Shown here piece by piece: positions 27,299-36,328 of a stretch of 64,000 bases of DNA (position 1 is the first letter of the stretch; each line of letters begins with the position of its first letter). Below the pieces are notes generated by a model. That model worked only from the letters and a program-made list of their open reading frames with translations, did no database searches and was not told the DNA's origin. The translations under genes and the position numbers were made by a program. Origin of the DNA: Prado023 sp963798745 (GTDB lineage: Bacteria; Actinomycetota; Actinomycetes; S36-B12; CAIYMF01); assembly GCA_963798745.1 (NCBI GenBank), contig CAWCUF010000003.1, positions 806,001 to 870,000 of the forward strand, read 5' to 3'.

Positions 27299-28402
27299 CT
27301 AGGCCGCGACGGACGGCCGGCGGGCTCGCTCGGCGATCCGGTCCGCGACGTGGGCCGTGTCCCGGGCGACGCCCGGGAGCACCATCGAGCTGAACGCGTA
27401 CTGGAAGCACAGACCGCAGAAGTAGAGCCCCGGCACCCCGTCCACGACTCCGCGGTACTCCCGGGGCCAGCCGTCGTCGCCGGTGATCGGCGCGTCAATC
27501 CAGGAGAAGTCGGGCCGGAACCCTGTCGCCCAGATGACGTTGGCGACGTCCAGGACGCGTCCGTCGGCCAGCACCGGCCGGCCGTCGACCGATGCGCCGG
27601 TGACCTTGTGCTCGGTCCGTTCCACACCGCGCTCGGTCAGGTGGTGCGACTTGACCCGGGCGGTGGGGGCGCCATGGTGGCGGATGTTGGCCATCTCCCT
27701 GCGGCCCATCGGGGTACGTCGGGTGAGCGCGTGCCGCCACAGGAAGACAACCACCGGAATGGCTGTCTTGAAGGTCGGGGACTCCCAGTCGAGGGGGAGG
27801 TTGCCGCGGTCCGGTCCCGCCAGGATGGTTGGACAGTGACCCCCGAGCTCGTAGGCGATGTCGTAGCCCGAGTGCGAGGCGCCGGCCACCAGGGTGGCCC
27901 CCTCCTGGAGCTGGGTCGGGTTCTTGTAGGTCGTCGAGTGCAGCTGGCGGATCCGTGGATCCAGCGACGAGGCCGCCTCCGGGGTGTTCGGCGTCCGGCC
28001 GCCGAAGGTCCCCGCGGCCACCACCACGTTCGCGCAGCCCAGCGTCCCGGTGCCGAGGTGAGCGGTGAACCCGCCTCCCTCGCGTGGCTCGATCGTCTCG
28101 ACCCGGGTCCGGAGTCGGACGGGCAGGGCCAGGTCGAGGGCGTACCGCTCGAGGAAGTCGGCCACCTCGTCCTTGCCGGGGAAGTGCCACGGGTCGCCGG
28201 GGAAGGCCATCCCCGGCAGGCCGTCGAACCGAGCCGGCGTGTAGAGCCTGAGCGAGTCGTAGTGGCAACGCCAGTTGTCTCCGACGCGGGCGTTGCCGTC
28301 CACGACCAGACACTCGCGGCCCAGCCGGCTCAGTTGGTAGGCCATGGCCAGGCCCGCCTGCCCGGCGCCGATGATCAGGGTCTCGATCTGTTGGTGGGGC
28401 AT
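27299..28402 (-). CDS. Flavin monooxygenase (CzcO/FMO-like)
   Basis: A 367-residue flavoprotein. FAD-binding GAGQAGLAMAYQLSR at residue 8, FMO-type signature region GDNWRCHYDSLRLYTPARFDG, a second Rossmann motif VAGASHSGYDIAYEL near 190 for NADPH, and the late VIWATGFRPDFSW motif. Such enzymes oxidise ketones, amines or sulphides. An excellent ribosome site (GGAGAAGGAG) precedes the ATG. The order hydrolase, small membrane protein, monooxygenase, regulator suggests one pathway: a Baeyer-Villiger-type oxidation followed by ester cleavage is a reasonable guess, not shown by sequence. Confidence 0.9.
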   Translation of the reverse strand: MPHQQIETLIIGAGQAGLAMAYQLSRLGRECLVVDGNARVGDNWRCHYDSLRLYTPARFDGLPGMAFPGDPWHFPGKDEVADFLERYALDLALPVRLRTRVETIEPREGGGFTAHLGTGTLGCANVVVAAGTFGGRTPNTPEAASSLDPRIRQLHSTTYKNPTQLQEGATLVAGASHSGYDIAYELGGHCPTILAGPDRGNLPLDWESPTFKTAIPVVVFLWRHALTRRTPMGRREMANIRHHGAPTARVKSHHLTERGVERTEHKVTGASVDGRPVLADGRVLDVANVIWATGFRPDFSWIDAPITGDDGWPREYRGVVDGVPGLYFCGLCFQYAFSSMVLPGVARDTAHVADRIAERARRPSVAA

Positions 28403-28416
28403 GGTGTCTCCTTCTC

Positions 28417-28698
28417 CTACATGGTCGTGAGGTGAGGCCCAGGAGTGCGATCCAGAGCCAGTAGGTGCCGATCAGCGGACCCGCTGACCTTGTGGAGCTT
28501 GGCGTGGACCGTCGTCGGGCGCAGCGTGCGCGACGAGGCGCCGGGCGGGAACCCGCGCACCGGGTCGGGATCGAAGACCGCCGCGAGGGCCAGACCGACT
28601 CGGTAGCCGGGTCTGCGGACGCCCTCGACGGTAAGCATCGTGATGAAGACGGCCACGGTCGCCGCGCCGAAGATCAGGAGGGCCTGGCTGCTCAACAC
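28417..28698 (-). CDS. Small membrane protein of unknown function
   Basis: About 93 residues from GTG 28698, which overlaps the stop of the preceding hydrolase; GGAGG lies just before it. It has one hydrophobic helix (ALLIFGAATVAVFITMLTVE) and a second weak one, then a polar tail. I do not recognise the family. Its place between the hydrolase and the monooxygenase, with tight spacing on both sides, argues that it is a real member of the operon. Confidence 0.6.
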   Translation of the reverse strand: MLSSQALLIFGAATVAVFITMLTVEGVRRPGYRVGLALAAVFDPDPVRGFPPGASSRTLRPTTVHAKLHKVSGSADRHLLALDRTPGPHLTTM

Positions 28699-29651
28699 GG
28701 CTCCTCCAGGAACTCGAGGGTCAGCCGGCCGACCCGCTCCGCCTGGTGGAACCATGGGGCGTGACCGCCGGGTACCACGTGGAGGTCGGCGTCGGGGATC
28801 AGATCGGCGATGCGCTGCCCGACACCGACGTTGCCGAACGGGTCCCGCTCGCCCCAGATCAGCCGCACAGGGTGCCGCACGTGTCGCAGCTGGTTCGCCG
28901 ACGTAACGATCTGCGGCCGCGGCCGGGCCCTGCTCATCACCGACCGCATCAGGGCCAGCAGGCTGGGTGTGTACGCCGGCAGCCGCTGGGTGGCCACCAG
29001 AACGTCCCGCAACTCATCGAGGCCGTCAGGGCTTTCGCCCACCGCACGCAACGTCCTCTGCGCATTCTTCATCGAGGGCCTCTGCAACGTCATCAGCAGC
29101 GGCCCCAGTCCCGGAAGCGAGGCGATCCGGAGAGGTGGGATGGCCGAGGTGTCCAGGAAGAAGGCGGGACAGGCGATCATCACCTGCCGCTGCACTCTCC
29201 CTGGCTCGTCTTCAGCGAGCCAGTTGGTCCACTGCGATCCCATCGATTGCGTGACGAACGGCGCCGGACCGAGGCGCAGGCCGTCCAGGATGCCCGCCAG
29301 GTGGTCGACCGCCGTGCGGCGCAGCGTGCCGGGGGTGTAGGCCGCGGGATCGGTGAGACCGAAGCCGGGGAGCTCGACCGCGTACAACCGACGCCCTCGC
29401 AGCTGCGCCATCAGGGGGACCCAGAAGGCAGCAGGCACGGCTCCACCGATCACCAGGACCAGGGGCGGCCCGTCACCGGCGATGAGGACGTGTGCTGTGC
29501 GGCCGGTGTCACTCACCTGGAGGTATCGACGATCAGCCACCAGCTGGTAGCGGGCGAGGAGCGGCCCCAGGGCCGCGAGGAACCCGTCGACCGGGTCGCT
29601 CGCCGTGCGGGTCCAGGTGTGGTCGGTGCGCTGTCTGGCGTGGGTGGACAT
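28692..29651 (-). CDS. Alpha/beta hydrolase
   Basis: A 319-residue hydrolase. Core motifs: LVIGGAVPAAFWVPLM in place of the usual HG oxyanion, AVELPGFGLTDPAA, nucleophile elbow VTQSMGSQWTN (Ser near 136), WGERDPFGNVG (Asp) and VVPGGHAPWFHQAERV (His). First gene of the operon leading to the monooxygenase and regulator. The GGAVP oxyanion variant and the TQSMGS elbow are unusual compared with GHSxGG, so the substrate class may be special. Confidence 0.88.
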   Translation of the reverse strand: MSTHARQRTDHTWTRTASDPVDGFLAALGPLLARYQLVADRRYLQVSDTGRTAHVLIAGDGPPLVLVIGGAVPAAFWVPLMAQLRGRRLYAVELPGFGLTDPAAYTPGTLRRTAVDHLAGILDGLRLGPAPFVTQSMGSQWTNWLAEDEPGRVQRQVMIACPAFFLDTSAIPPLRIASLPGLGPLLMTLQRPSMKNAQRTLRAVGESPDGLDELRDVLVATQRLPAYTPSLLALMRSVMSRARPRPQIVTSANQLRHVRHPVRLIWGERDPFGNVGVGQRIADLIPDADLHVVPGGHAPWFHQAERVGRLTLEFLEEPC

Positions 29652-29864
29652 GACTTCGAGGCTAGGAAATTGTCCACCTCTGCCGCGTCGGGCGAGTTGC
29701 CCAACTCCAGCGCGGGGCGATCGGTGGAATTACCCATCCGGTGCGGCTCGGTGGCCTCGGCCGCCCGACGCGGTCGCCAGGGTCGCACGGGGAGCCGGTT
29801 TCGCGCGCGGGGCATGCCGGGACACATGCAGAGCCCTCGCCGTGTTGCCATCAGTCCTCAGTGC

Positions 29865-30095
29865 GCCGGCACGTCGCAGGGTTCCCGGATCGGGTGTGGG
29901 CGGTCGAGGGCAGCAACGGTGCCGGTAGACCGCTGGCCCGACTGCTCGCCGACGGTGAGCAGGTGGTCGACGTGCCCGCGAAGCTGTCCGCGCGGGCGCG
30001 GCCGTTCGACACCGGGCACAACCGCAAGACCGACGCCCACGACGCGCACGCGGTCGCGGTCGTCGCGGTGCGCACCCGCGGCCTGCCCCGTTGGA
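29865..30095 (+). pseudogene. Internal fragment of an IS110-family transposase
   Basis: The + frame reads VWAVEGSNGAGRPLARLLAD, then VVDVPAKLSARARPFDTGHN and RKTDAHDAHAVAVVAVRTRG. This is the RuvC-like N-terminal half of IS110 transposases, with the paired Asp in KTDAHDA. The start and the whole C-terminal half are absent. A second, smaller piece of a similar gene lies at 51385-51448. Confidence 0.75.
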
Positions 30096-30156
30096 CGCCT
30101 CCTCCGGGCAGCAGATCCGCCACCGGCTGTCCCGGACAGCAACTGATCGACTCGGG

Positions 30157-31290
30157 TCACGCGGTCCCGGCCGTGGGCTGTCCGGGTAGCCGGCGAGCCC
30201 CGTGTAGCAGGCCACGAAACGCTGCCAGCTGGTCCTCGAGTTCCCATGCGAGGGTCGCGTCGCCGACGTGCAGTTCGGTCATCGTCCAGCCCGGTACTTC
30301 GGCTGGGCGCCACCAGAACGCCAAGGCAACCTGTTCGGTCTCCATCATGCGCAGGGTTGCCTCGTCGAGGAGGTCGACTGGGATGTCGACATACACCCGG
30401 AACGCGTTGGTGTGTGGTGGCGTGGGGTGCACCCGGACGCCGTCCAGCGAGTCCAGACCTGCGGCCAGTTCCCGGGCACGCACGCCGTACGACGTCATCA
30501 TGGGGAGCCGCCGGCGCAGCCCGTCACGGGCGCCGACTGCGTAGGGCAGCAGCGAGAACAAGGTCCCGCCATGCCTGGCCTGCCATCGCCGGGCCTGGGC
30601 GACGAGGTCATGCGAACCGGCCAGCGCAGCACCGGCGACCCCGCCGAGGCCCTTGTAGAACGAGACGTAGATGGAGTCGAACAGCCCCGCGATCTCCGCG
30701 TGCGGTCGGTCGTAGAATGCTTGGCTCTCCCACAGCCGGGCCCCGTCGAGGTGGACCGGCATACCACGCTCACGCGCCCGGCTGGTGAACGCGACCAGCT
30801 CCTCCCAGGCCGGCAGCAGGTACCCGGCATCGCGCAGCGGCAGCTCAAGGCTCACTGCAGCCAGCGGGCCGGCAAGGTCGTCGAGGTCGGCCACTGTGGC
30901 TGGACGGGGTTCGTCAGTCAGGTGCTGCACGCGCAGGTGATGCAGTTGGGACAGCGCGTCGTGCTCGTGGAGCACGAAATGCGACAGTCCGTGCACGGCG
31001 ACCGCGTCGGTGACTGATCGCTCGGCCCAGGACCGCAGCGCGGCCTGCTGCGCCATGACCCCGCTGGGCATGAACACCGCCGACTGGGTTCCCAACAAGT
31101 CAGCCACCTCACGTTCGAGAGCCTGGACCTCGCCGCCGGAGCCGTACCGGTCGAGGTCGGGCTCGGTCGCGGCGTCGAGCACCTCCGCCAACCATGCCGT
31201 GGGGCTGATGTCGCCGTGCCCGATCAGCCATCGGGTGCACCCGCGACGCGCCAGGGCCCGACGATCAGGAGGCAGCGATTCGTGAGTCAC
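30157..31290 (-). CDS. Threonine aldolase-like PLP enzyme
   Basis: A 377-residue pyridoxal-phosphate lyase of the beta-eliminating/L-threonine aldolase type. Visible landmarks: RYGSGGEVQALEREVADLLG (N-terminal start of the fold), AVFMPSGVMAQQAAL, the active-site strand PVHLDGARLWESQAF (Asp and Arg) and the PLP Lys in YVSFYKGLGGVAGA. It would split threonine or allo-threonine to glycine and acetaldehyde, though the first 30 residues are longer than usual and the specificity is not certain. GTG start. It seems to stand alone. Confidence 0.85.
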   Translation of the reverse strand: MTHESLPPDRRALARRGCTRWLIGHGDISPTAWLAEVLDAATEPDLDRYGSGGEVQALEREVADLLGTQSAVFMPSGVMAQQAALRSWAERSVTDAVAVHGLSHFVLHEHDALSQLHHLRVQHLTDEPRPATVADLDDLAGPLAAVSLELPLRDAGYLLPAWEELVAFTSRARERGMPVHLDGARLWESQAFYDRPHAEIAGLFDSIYVSFYKGLGGVAGAALAGSHDLVAQARRWQARHGGTLFSLLPYAVGARDGLRRRLPMMTSYGVRARELAAGLDSLDGVRVHPTPPHTNAFRVYVDIPVDLLDEATLRMMETEQVALAFWWRPAEVPGWTMTELHVGDATLAWELEDQLAAFRGLLHGARRLPGQPTAGTA

Positions 31291-31538
31291 GCCGCGATGC
31301 TAACGCCGTGGTGGGCGGCGGTGCGCACGACCGTGCGTCGAGCGGGGCGACACGGACAAACCGTGGTCCCCGCGGGGACTGCCCCGTTCGCGTGCCAGCG
31401 CAAAGCGATGAGTTGGGAGTGAGTTGGGACCAGGACAAGGCTCCCACCGCGCTGATCTCGCCGGTGACGGACGACCCCGCGGCCGCGAAAATCCGGAACT
31501 CACGGACTTCCCGCCCCGAAACCACTCGCAGGTGGTTC

Positions 31539-32069
31539 TCAGGTGATGAGGATGGCGACGAACCCTGCGATGTAGGTGGCAGCAAACAGAGCAGGGATCC
31601 ACTGTTCGATGTGGCTGAGCGGCCAGTACCGGCGCGGGTCCTTGCCTTCGCCGAGGGCCCACCATTCGGCCCGCCAGTACGGAGAGGCAGGCAAGCGCTC
31701 CTCGAGGGCCCCGACGACCTCGTACTTTGCAGCATTGAGTTGCCGATAGGACCGCACCACGTAGTACCAGGCGAAGCACTCCCCGAGAAGAGCCACCAGG
31801 GGAATGAGCATCCACCACGGCTCTCCTGCCGGACTGCCGCGCCAGACCACGCCCAGCAGCGTGAAAATGGCAGTGTTCAGGGACAGAAAGAACGTGTTCG
31901 CCAGAGCCCGGCGCTGGCTGACTCGGTCGGCCATCTCCACGTACAGCTTGTACTGCTCCAGCACCGTCGCGTCGTAGAGCACCGGGGTGCCCGCCCCGAC
32001 GGCCTCGGTGGCGCTGCTGTTCCAGAGCCGCTGACGAAGCTCGGCCGCCCGCTGGTTGTGGTCGGTCAT
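31539..32069 (-). CDS. Small multi-pass membrane protein, RipA-like, divergent from TIR gene
   Basis: A 176-residue protein. It starts with a polar helix, then LEQYKLYVEMADRVSQRR and FFLSLNTAIFTLLGVVW (membrane segment near 57-76), a second membrane segment at 85-105, a conserved-looking block NAAKYEVVGALEERLPASPY, and a third segment at 156-175. This layout resembles the RipA-type family of octameric membrane proteins and other small membrane partners often found near signalling or defence genes; the match is from memory and tentative. The ATG at 32069 has GGAGGGA just before it; upstream in-frame ATGs lack this. Its divergent neighbour is a membrane TIR protein, so a paired sensor/effector is plausible. 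Confidence 0.65.
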   Translation of the reverse strand: MTDHNQRAAELRQRLWNSSATEAVGAGTPVLYDATVLEQYKLYVEMADRVSQRRALANTFFLSLNTAIFTLLGVVWRGSPAGEPWWMLIPLVALLGECFAWYYVVRSYRQLNAAKYEVVGALEERLPASPYWRAEWWALGEGKDPRRYWPLSHIEQWIPALFAATYIAGFVAILIT

Positions 32070-32300
32070 GGTCCCTCCGCTCCAGGGCAGCGATGGTAGC
32101 GCGCTCGTCAGCCCGGCGGGCATCCCAAGCCCAGGCACGCCTGGAGGTCACGGACGTACACGGGAGGATCCCCATTCAGCAGACCACGCAATCGACACAC
32201 GGAGCGTGCCCGCCGGCATGGCTCGGCGGAACATGGCGCTCGGTGGCCGGGCAGGTGGATGATGAGCGGCATCCCTGCGCTGGCCTGAAAGGAGGGTGGC

Positions 32301-33311
32301 GTGAAGGTCTTTCTGTCCTATCGCCGCGATGACAGCGCCGCCTACGCGGGACGCCTGCGAGACACCCTCGCGGCCCAGCTGGGCGCCAACAACACGTTCC
32401 TGGACGTCAGCACGATCAAGATCGGCGAGGACTTCCAGGCCGCCACCGGCCGCGCACTTGACGCCGCCGACGTCGAGCTCGTAGTCATCGGCCCCCGCTG
32501 GTTGGCTCTGCAGCCGGATGGCACAAGCCGGCTGTCCGATCTCGGTGACTACGTGCGCATGGAGGTCCTGCACGCTCTCGATCGCGACGTCCCCGTGGTC
32601 CCCGTCCTGGTCGCAGGAGCAGACATCCCCAAACCATCCGAGGTACCCGACGAGCTGCAGCCCCTCCTCCGTTGCCAAGCCGTTCGTCTGCGCGACGAGT
32701 CATGGCACGAGGATGTGTCGGCGTTGCTGCGACACCTGTCAGGCCCCGAGCAGGACGTCCCGGCTCGACCCCGCCGATGGGTGATCGTGGCGGGGATCGC
32801 GGCGGTCGCTGTCGCTGCCGGCGGTGTGCTCTACGGATTGCGCGGTGAGAACGACACATCCGACACAGTCGGGGCCTGCGACGGGCTCCCGCTGTCCGCG
32901 GCTGCCGACTCCTCCTGGACAGCGCTGAATGTCCCCGCCGACCACCCCGAGACCACCATCGACGCAGCGGATGGCAGCGTCGGCTACACCGCCACCGACG
33001 CCTACTACCGGGCCACCGAACCTGGCCACTGGCTAGTCGGGATCAAGACAATCAAGCACAGCAGAGATCGGCCGCCTGGGGAGTCCCACGGCAACTGGGA
33101 CTACACCAAGCTGCTCGTCAACGACTTGGTCGCTGCCGAGGGCGTCACCTGCTTCGAGGCCAGCCCGACCGTGCTGAACCCCGGGGAAAGTGGTCGCGCC
33201 GTAGTCGGATTCGACGCCACGGAGGACCCAACCAGCGGACCACTCACCCTCGAAGTGGAGACGCAATCCGACAGCGGCGACAACCGGTTCGACCCCGTCC
33301 CCGTCACGTAG
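32301..33311 (+). CDS. TIR-domain membrane protein
   Basis: A 336-residue protein. Residues 1-145 are a bacterial TIR domain: KVFLSYRRDDSAAYAGRL (box 1), TFLDVSTIKIGEDF, and DYVRMEVLHALDRDVPVVPV, where Glu88 occupies the position of the NAD-cleaving glutamate. Residues 160-180 (WVIVAGIAAVAVAAGGVLYG) form one membrane helix, and 190-336 an external domain with two Cys and a beta-rich pattern. TIR domains of this kind often hydrolyse NAD+ in antiviral defence or make nucleotide signals. The external domain I do not recognise. ATG start with GGAGGGTGGC before it; 231 bases divergent from the small membrane protein. Confidence 0.85.
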   Translation: MKVFLSYRRDDSAAYAGRLRDTLAAQLGANNTFLDVSTIKIGEDFQAATGRALDAADVELVVIGPRWLALQPDGTSRLSDLGDYVRMEVLHALDRDVPVVPVLVAGADIPKPSEVPDELQPLLRCQAVRLRDESWHEDVSALLRHLSGPEQDVPARPRRWVIVAGIAAVAVAAGGVLYGLRGENDTSDTVGACDGLPLSAAADSSWTALNVPADHPETTIDAADGSVGYTATDAYYRATEPGHWLVGIKTIKHSRDRPPGESHGNWDYTKLLVNDLVAAEGVTCFEASPTVLNPGESGRAVVGFDATEDPTSGPLTLEVETQSDSGDNRFDPVPVT

Positions 33312-33821
33312 TTGGCGGCGGCGAAGACCCGATTCGCCACGTGGGACTCCCGCCCACACCCGTCGCTTGACTCTGCTTCGCGAGGAATGGCCGGTGGCCA
33401 TCTGCGACGGGCGGTGCAATGGCGACCGGGTGACCGGTCGAGGTCCATCCGCATCCGGGACTCTGCCGGGCCCAGATCCTGGGGTAGGGCTGGTCAACCA
33501 CCTGCTTCTGCCCTTCTGGGGTCTGATCGCCACGGCGATCATCGTCGCGAGGCGGAGAAACCGGCAGTGACGCACATGGGGCTATGCAACCGCCGACACG
33601 CCGCACACTGACGCGCGCCCGGGAGCCGTCCGCGGCCTCAGGCGGACGACGAGACTCACTTGTGATTCCCGCGGGCACTCGTGTGCACTGCGGTGCGCTC
33701 CAATCATCGTCGGCGGTTACGCGGTGGTGGGACGCAACTCAGCCGCCCAGCGCTGACTCGGCGAGGGGCGCGTCGCGTGCCGGGGTCACGGCAGGGTGGC
33801 CTCCGGGTGGTCGTTCGTGAA
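33312..33821. other. Intergenic, possibly one tiny membrane ORF
   Basis: About 510 bases. One + frame (33367-33570) ends in a hydrophobic stretch LVNHLLLPFWGLIATAIIVA followed by RRRNRQ and a stop, like the tail of a membrane protein, but the first half of the frame is not protein-like. I see nothing else. Confidence 0.35.
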
Positions 33822-34080
33822 TCATTGAGCGGTCTCGTCCTCGAGCAGTCCCCGCTCGACCAGCCAGCCGACGCCCCCGGGCTCTGGCCCTGGCATCTCG
33901 AAGGGACTGCCAGACCGCGATCAGCTCCGGATGGCGCTCATGGAGTTCGTTCCCGAAGCGCCGGAACGCTCCCTTCCCGGTCAGGGCGCGCCCAGGCTGT
34001 CTCCTGCGGCATGGTCGCTGACGCCGTCAGGGAAGTCGACCATGTCCTGATACCAGCCGGGACGCCACTGGGCGGGCCCC
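33822..34080 (-). pseudogene. UPF0158-family remnant (C-terminal part)
   Basis: Three frames, read in order on the minus strand, give GWYQDMVDFPDGVSDHAAGD, then RALTGKGAFRRFGNELHERH and PELIAVWQSLRDARARAR, then GWLVERGLLEDETAQ and a stop. This is the conserved C-terminal half of UPF0158 proteins (W-DM-F--V-D; KGAFRRF; WLVE). Two one-base shifts break it. A second UPF0158 piece lies at 35103-35300. Confidence 0.75.
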
Positions 34081-34222
34081 CGCCTGACAACAAGGGCGGG
34101 CAACCCAAGGAGCGCCAAGCAAGTGTGCAACCGACCCCGTGCGCCCCGCTGAGGCATCCCCACATCCGGATCTGACGGTCTGCCGGCGGAATGCCCTCCC
34201 GTCCACCTGCGTTGTCTCGGCC

Positions 34223-34912
34223 ATGACGACCTGGGGATTCATCGGCAGCGGGAACATCGGCAGCACTGTGGCTCGGCTGGCGGTCGCTGCCGGACACGAC
34301 GTGGTGCTGAGCAACAGCCGCGGGCCGGAGACGCTGGCCGACCTGGTTTCCGAGCTCGGGCCACACGCTCGCGCCGCCACCACGCGGGAGGCCGCACAGG
34401 CAGGTGATGTCGTCGTCGTGACGATCCCGCTGCGCGCCTACCAATCCGTGCCGGCCGACCCGCTGCGCGGCAAGGTCGTCATCGACACCATGAACTACTA
34501 CCCGCAGCGCGACGGCCGGGTCGCCGAGCTCGACGACGAGTCCACGACGACCTCCGAACTGCTCCAGGCCCACCTGCCCGACTCCCGCGTCGTGAAGGCG
34601 TTCAACAACATCTACTTCGCCCACCTCGCCTCGCTCGCGCGCCCGGCAGGTGCTCAGGACCGCAGCGCCCTGGCCATCGCCGGTGACGACGAGGCCGCCA
34701 GGTCCACGGTCCGGGCCCTGCTCGACGAGATCGGCTACGACACCCTCGACCTGGGCCCGCTGTCCGAGGGGTGGCGAACACAGCGGGACACGGCGGCCTA
34801 TGGCATCCCGTACGCAGCCGACCCCGCCGACTGGGGCGCGGGTCCTGGCCCGGCCGGTGTCGAGAGGCTCGCCTCGTTCGCCGCGCAGGCGCACCGCTAC
34901 CGCGACATGTAG
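34223..34912 (+). CDS. NADPH-dependent F420 reductase-like protein
   Basis: A 229-residue Rossmann protein related to F420H2:NADP+ oxidoreductases. GFIGSGNIGSTVARLAVAAG is the dinucleotide motif and the following LSNSRGPETL has the Ser/Arg that selects NADP. Later come VVVTIPLRAYQSVPADPLRG, VIDTMNYYPQRDG and VVKAFNNIYFAHL, characteristic of the family. Many actinobacterial members no longer act on F420 but on other substrates, so the exact role is open. The ATG at 34223 starts directly at the fold. It lies between two UPF0158 remnants. Confidence 0.85.
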   Translation: MTTWGFIGSGNIGSTVARLAVAAGHDVVLSNSRGPETLADLVSELGPHARAATTREAAQAGDVVVVTIPLRAYQSVPADPLRGKVVIDTMNYYPQRDGRVAELDDESTTTSELLQAHLPDSRVVKAFNNIYFAHLASLARPAGAQDRSALAIAGDDEAARSTVRALLDEIGYDTLDLGPLSEGWRTQRDTAAYGIPYAADPADWGAGPGPAGVERLASFAAQAHRYRDM

Positions 34913-35568
34913 CCCGCGGCGTGGGCGGGGCCTGCAACCCGAACTACGACCCAGAGCAGATGGCCAAAGCAAACGCCGAGGGGTAGGCCCCGCATGGGTG
35001 GCCCGACAGGCGGCGCTGTGACGCGCGGCCCATCGGTCCGTGGGTGGTCCAGCGGCGAGGCTGGATGGCGCCTCCTGATGCGCGCCCTTGAGCGCACCGC
35101 GCGGGTTACCTCACCGTCCAATCCCTGCCAAGGCGGCCGTCAACCCTGGCTCGCGGCCGCCGGCGGCACGGTCACTGACGCCGTCGGCGACGGCGACCAT
35201 GTCCGGGTACCAGACACTGGATGGGACAGGGTCGATCAGGATCAGCTCGAGCTCGTCCAGGTCGACCGGGTTCTCACCGTCGATGCCCGTGTCACTGGTC
35301 GGCTCCAGTGCGCAGGCCGGCATCGATGGTGGTACCGCCGGTCGCCTACCTGCTCGCCAGTTCTGGGCGTGGCGGCACCGCACCGCGATACGGGCGAAGT
35401 TGAAGTCGGGCATCCTCGGCCTGTTCATCGTGTGGTTCCCGCTGCTCGCCACGCTTGTCGCGGCGTGGGCCATCTTCATCCTGGTGCCCAGAGTGGGGCG
35501 CGCCGCTGGGAAGGACGCACCCGGGAGCCGCCCGGACCTTGTGTGTCGGCCGCTGGCAGCCGGGACCC
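34913..35568. other. Decayed stretch with UPF0158 remnant and a hydrophobic ORF end
   Basis: Contains the minus-strand UPF0158 piece at 35103-35300. On the + strand a frame around 35390-35570 reads LKSGILGLFIVWFPLLATLV and on through AAWAIFILVPRVG, a good membrane helix, but no convincing start or family. Nothing else seen. Confidence 0.4.
35103..35300 (-). pseudogene. UPF0158-family remnant (middle part)
   Basis: The minus frame reads DLDELELILIDPVPSSVWYP and then DMVAVADGVSDRAAGG before leaving the family pattern and stopping. In UPF0158 proteins this block (IDPLPS-VWYQDM-DF---VSD) is followed by a KGAFRRF block, which is missing here. It overlaps in content with the piece at 33822-34080, so these are two copies, not one split gene. 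Confidence 0.65.
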
Positions 35569-36270
35569 TCAGGCGGACGGCGGTGTCGGGGGGCCTTGGA
35601 GCCATTCGATCCGGAATCGGGCGTAGAACGCGCAGAGGAAGATGACGGTGGCCATGGTGGGCCAGCCGAGTAGGGCGCGGGTGGCGACGAACTCGACCGC
35701 GCCGGCGTGCTGCAGGTGCCATGCTTCCCCGCCGGACACAACCATCTCCGAGGCCGCCCAGATGGCGGTGACCTGTGCGCTGATGCGCCGGTAGGTGGGG
35801 TGGGCCACGGTGCCAGGTCGCAGCCTGCCGCCCACGAGGATCGGGAGCACGTGGGAAGCGAGCGGCGTGCTGGTGAATGCGGTGGCCAGCACGGCTGCTG
35901 CGACGGTCATGCTGGCGGCCACGCTGATCCCGAAGAACACCTGGTGGGAGCCGGTGAGCGCGCCTGCGGCCCCGCGGATCAGGACGTAGCCGAGCAGCAC
36001 GAGAGATAACCAGCCGACTCCCCGACCGCCCCGGAGCCGAGCGAGGGCTGCCACGACCGCTACGGCAGTTGAGGCGAGCACGCCGGGGATCAGGCCCCAT
36101 GCCGCGTTGGCCAGTAGGAACACAGCTACCGGCGCGATGGATCCCACCATGCTGGCCAGGCTTGGTGGCCGCGTGGGCAGGACGTGAGCGGCGGTCGGGC
36201 CGAGTGTGCTCGATGTTCCTGGCCTCTCGGCCTGTACCGGGACCCGCTCGGTCAGTGGTGTGTCTGTCAT
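35569..36270 (-). CDS. DUF3159-type membrane protein
   Basis: A 233-residue membrane protein. A polar 40-residue start is followed by about six hydrophobic segments; the first two (APVAVFLLANAAWGLIPGVL and ASTAVAVVAALARL) with the RLRGGRG turn and the later TGSHQVFFGISVAAS match the DUF3159 family of actinobacteria, whose function is unknown. It is divergent from the ABC exporter operon; one of the palindromes in the shared region could affect it. Confidence 0.75.
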   Translation of the reverse strand: MTDTPLTERVPVQAERPGTSSTLGPTAAHVLPTRPPSLASMVGSIAPVAVFLLANAAWGLIPGVLASTAVAVVAALARLRGGRGVGWLSLVLLGYVLIRGAAGALTGSHQVFFGISVAASMTVAAAVLATAFTSTPLASHVLPILVGGRLRPGTVAHPTYRRISAQVTAIWAASEMVVSGGEAWHLQHAGAVEFVATRALLGWPTMATVIFLCAFYARFRIEWLQGPPTPPSA

Positions 36271-36328
36271 GCCTCAAGCGTCGCGTTCGCGCCAATGTGC
36301 CGGTAGTGCCCCGCATCACAGGTCCGGC

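Noticed and set aside
26078..28435. 785-codon open frame on the + strand
   Set aside because: It is antisense to the TPR/LuxR and monooxygenase genes, which have full motifs. Its own translation has no recognisable domain.
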